Source of the DNA: an uncultured Clostridia bacterium | GTDB lineage: Bacteria > Bacillota > Clostridia > Oscillospirales > Oscillospiraceae | Length of the DNA: 8,614 nucleotides | Direction of reading: 5' to 3' | Assembly (NCBI GenBank): GCA_947176425.1 | Contig: CAMWQV010000059.1 | Location: 1 to 8,614, forward strand | Part shown: positions 7,079-8,614 of the stretch, piece by piece | How the letters are laid out: each line of letters starts with the position of its first letter | Position numbering within the stretch: the first letter of the stretch is position 1 | Position numbers and translations under genes: made by a program | The notes under the pieces: model-generated | What the model was told of the DNA's origin: nothing | Databases searched by the model: none | What the model saw: the letters and a program-made list of their open reading frames with translations, nothing else

Positions 7079-7158
7079 GCTTTTTTTTCATCTTTTTCAC
7101 ATATTTTTCTGCCGCCGTGGAAAAATACCAGAGAATCACAAGACTCATTAGTTTTGAT

Positions 7159-7164
7159 AAGGAG
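7159..7164 (+). promoter_or_regulatory. Ribosome binding site of gpr
   Basis: AAGGAG lies 13 bases before ATG 7178. The spacing is longer than usual but no better start is nearby, and the protein reads as GPR from this ATG onward. Upstream in-frame codons back to 7073 translate into a phenylalanine-rich stretch unlike the family. Confidence 0.6.
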
Positions 7165-7177
7165 CGCAGTACGATTT

Positions 7178-8038
7178 ATGTCAGCTATACGAACCGATCT
7201 GGCTCTTGAAGCCCATGCCTATTGGAAAGAAACCGCAGAAGAAACAACAGAACTGAAAGGCGTAACGGCATCAGAAGAACGTATAAACGGCTATCCTCTG
7301 ACTCGAGTAGAAATACTTGACAGCAATGGTGAAAAGGCACTAGGCAAACCCAAAGGAACATATCTGACCTTAGATATCACAGACTACTGGAAACGAAAAG
7401 AAAACGCATTCAACAAAGCGGCTGACGCAGCTGCACAACTATTAGAACCCATGCTGCCAAAAAAAGGAACAGTATTTATTGCTGGATTAGGAAACCAAGC
7501 CATGACCCCAGACGCTCTTGGACCTGACTGCCTATCCCATCTGCTAATCACACGCCATCTCAAAAACGTAATCCCCAACTTCCGTGAAACTGCCGCACTC
7601 AGCGGAGGCGTATTAGGAACTACCGGATTAGAAGCCGCAGAATGGATAAAAGGTGTAACCGAACATGTCAAACCAGCCGCCGTTATCTTAGTAGACGCCC
7701 TAGCCGCCCGAAATTTAGACCGGCTCTGTAATTCAATCCAAATCGCTGACACAGGTCTAATCCCAGGCAGCGGCGTTGGAAACCATCGAATGGCACTAAA
7801 CCAAAAAAACCTGGGCGTACCGGTCCTATCTATCGGAATCCCAACAATCGTCGATATCCAAACAATCATCCATGACATTGCCGGAAAAAATATCACAGTA
7901 CCGCAAAAAGGATTCTATGTAACACCCGATTCCATCGACATGAAAATCCAAGAACTAGCTAAAATTCTAGGTTTCGGAATTAATCTGGCACTTCAACCCG
8001 GCCTGTTAATCGAAGATCTCAACGCACTGCTGTCCTAA
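7178..8038 (+). CDS. gpr: Germination protease GPR (spore endopeptidase, peptidase family A25)
   Basis: GPR degrades small acid-soluble spore proteins during germination, releasing DNA and amino acids in the spore core. It is made in the forespore as a zymogen and trims its own N-terminus. The product is 286 residues. IRTDLALEAH near the N-terminus is the family hallmark. FIAGLGNQAMTPDALGPD carries D112, and VILVDALAARNLDRL carries D173; these correspond to the two aspartates (127 and 193 in Bacillus megaterium) thought to form the active site. IQIADTGLIPGSGVGNHR and LGVPVLSIGIPTIVD follow, as in the family. It is shorter than the roughly 370-residue Bacillus enzymes, and only three residues precede IRTDLA, so the propeptide is short or differently placed. 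The start was set by family alignment and AAGGAG upstream. Forespore sigma-G control is expected from the family, but I could not find a convincing sigma-G promoter. It diverges from rpsT. Confidence 0.94.
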   Translation: MSAIRTDLALEAHAYWKETAEETTELKGVTASEERINGYPLTRVEILDSNGEKALGKPKGTYLTLDITDYWKRKENAFNKAADAAAQLLEPMLPKKGTVFIAGLGNQAMTPDALGPDCLSHLLITRHLKNVIPNFRETAALSGGVLGTTGLEAAEWIKGVTEHVKPAAVILVDALAARNLDRLCNSIQIADTGLIPGSGVGNHRMALNQKNLGVPVLSIGIPTIVDIQTIIHDIAGKNITVPQKGFYVTPDSIDMKIQELAKILGFGINLALQPGLLIEDLNALLS

Positions 8039-8046
8039 ACACCCGC

Positions 8047-8076
8047 GCCGTCTGCCTCAAACAGACGGCTGTTTTT
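8047..8076 (+). terminator. Intrinsic terminator of gpr
   Basis: GCCGTCTG (8047-8054) pairs perfectly with CAGACGGC (8062-8069) around a seven-base loop, followed by TGTTTTT. It lies eight bases after the gpr stop and separates gpr from dnaA. Confidence 0.92.
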
Positions 8077-8136
8077 ATGAACAATTTTTCCCTTTTGTAA
8101 AAAACGCAAAATAGTAAATATTAGAATAAGTATATA

Positions 8137-8165
8137 TTGCAATTCGACCAAATCTCTGCTATACT
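8137..8165 (+). promoter_or_regulatory. Predicted sigma-A promoter of dnaA
   Basis: TTGCAA (8137-8142) and TATACT (8160-8165) are separated by exactly 17 bases. Transcription would start near 8172, about 35 nt before the ATG. The -35 and spacing are identical to those of the rpsT promoter. No DnaA box (TTATNCACA) occurs in the 129 bases between the gpr terminator and the start codon, so no autoregulatory or origin site is visible here. Confidence 0.75.
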
Positions 8166-8205
8166 ATTCTGGTATCTTTTGACTAAAGAGAAAGGGAGAG
8201 CTTCT

Positions 8206-8614
8206 ATGCAATCTGTTTCCGATATCTGGTCCATGATCCTGACCAGACTCAGAGACGATCTGTCGGAAACCACCATCAAAACCTGGTTCGATGATACCTC
8301 CGTCATTGCACTGGAAGGCAATAATTTGGTCCTGCACTGCCCCAACGCTTTCAAACGCACCAATATCCAAGACCGTTTCCTTCCAAACATCGAAGCCAGC
8401 CTAAAAGATATCTTTTCTGCCGACATGAACGTCAAATTACTGGATGACGCCGGATTGGTCAGCTACCAAAACAAAGAAGAACAAAAACCCCTCTCCCTCA
8501 TGGAAAGCGGTGAGTTTACTTTCGACACCTTCGTCATCGGCCCATCCAACCGCCTCGCCTGCTCCGCCGCCCGCGCCGATGCCGCCGCCCCTGGCGCGTA
8601 TACACATCTCCGAG
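8206..8614 (+). CDS. dnaA: Chromosomal replication initiator protein DnaA, 3' partial
   Basis: DnaA binds DnaA boxes at oriC and opens the duplex for helicase loading. The 136 codons visible start at ATG 8206, seven bases after AAAGGGAG. Residues 1-75 are domain I, with IWSMILTRLRDDLSE and the TIKTWF motif around W27, and LVLHCPNAFKRTNI in the usual place. A short linker (about 80-102) follows. FTFDTFVIGPSNRLA (104-118) is the well-known entry to the AAA+ domain III. The Walker motifs, sensor motifs and the DNA-binding domain IV lie beyond the edge. From codon 125 the reading departs from the family: Asp where a hydrophobic residue is normal, then AYTHLR instead of something like AYNPLF. The last 24 bases look like sequencing adapter, so the genuine gene probably stops near 8590. 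Unusually, gpr lies upstream and not rpmH. Confidence 0.95.
   Translation, partial: MQSVSDIWSMILTRLRDDLSETTIKTWFDDTSVIALEGNNLVLHCPNAFKRTNIQDRFLPNIEASLKDIFSADMNVKLLDDAGLVSYQNKEEQKPLSLMESGEFTFDTFVIGPSNRLACSAARADAAAPGAYTHLR
8591..8614. other. Probable Nextera transposase adapter sequence at the contig end
   Basis: The last 16 bases, TATACACATCTCCGAG, are identical to the end of the Tn5 mosaic end plus the first bases of the Nextera read-2 adapter. The eight bases before, CTGGCGCG, match the mosaic-end start CTGTCTCT except for three T-to-G differences. In total 21 of 24 positions agree, and the sequence ends exactly at the window edge. It should not be treated as genomic DNA. Confidence 0.88.

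Noticed and set aside
7093..7102. DnaA-box-like TTTTTCACA between rpsT and gpr
   Set aside because: It deviates from TTATNCACA in a T-rich stretch where near matches are expected.
7123..7152. Possible sigma-G promoter for gpr (AAATA, 18 bases, CATTAGT)
   Set aside because: The -10 is only partly right and the start of transcription would fall on the AAGGAG ribosome binding site, leaving no usable leader.
7073..7177. Longer gpr starting at an upstream in-frame codon (7073)
   Set aside because: The extra 35 residues are phenylalanine-rich, do not resemble a GPR propeptide, and overlap the rpsT promoter.
7384..7896. Open frame antisense to gpr
   Set aside because: The opposite strand encodes a complete, motif-rich GPR; the antisense translation has no recognisable feature.
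8077..8205. oriC in the dnaA upstream spacer
   Set aside because: No DnaA box or box cluster is present, and the AT-rich stretch is short and explained by the promoter.

Overview
The window looks like chromosomal DNA of an endospore-forming, probably anaerobic member of the Bacillota, most likely Clostridia. The evidence is the spore germination protease gpr, a ClpC-type unfoldase with a UVR middle domain, strong AGGAGG-type ribosome binding sites, sigma-A-like promoters with good -10 hexamers, and two oxygen-sensitive-type radical SAM enzymes. The placement below class level is inference only. No tRNA, rRNA, CRISPR array, insertion sequence or phage gene was seen.

Layout. Positions 1-2135 hold a two-gene radical SAM operon: a 5'-truncated enzyme with a cysteine-rich tail, then a HemN/HemW-like enzyme with an unusual four-cysteine motif, closed by a UUCG-tetraloop terminator. 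Positions 2181-4840 form a stand-alone clpC unit with its own promoter, a roughly 120-nt leader and a strong 3' hairpin; ctsR, mcsA and mcsB are not beside it. Positions 4956-6689 encode a 577-residue three-helix membrane protein with a large predicted outside domain that I do not recognise. A bidirectional terminator separates it from the convergent rpsT gene (ribosomal protein S20), which starts with TTG. rpsT and gpr diverge from a shared spacer, an arrangement also known from Bacillus. dnaA follows gpr with its own promoter and runs to the right edge.

The last 24 bases (8591-8614) match a Nextera transposase adapter at 21 of 24 positions. The right edge is therefore very likely a contig end with unremoved adapter, and the last dnaA codons should not be trusted.

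The genes do not form one system. They are mostly separate transcription units for proteostasis (clpC), translation (rpsT), spore germination (gpr) and replication initiation (dnaA), plus two less understood elements: the radical SAM pair and the membrane protein. These two are the best candidates for undescribed biology, but the sequence alone does not reveal their substrates or partners.
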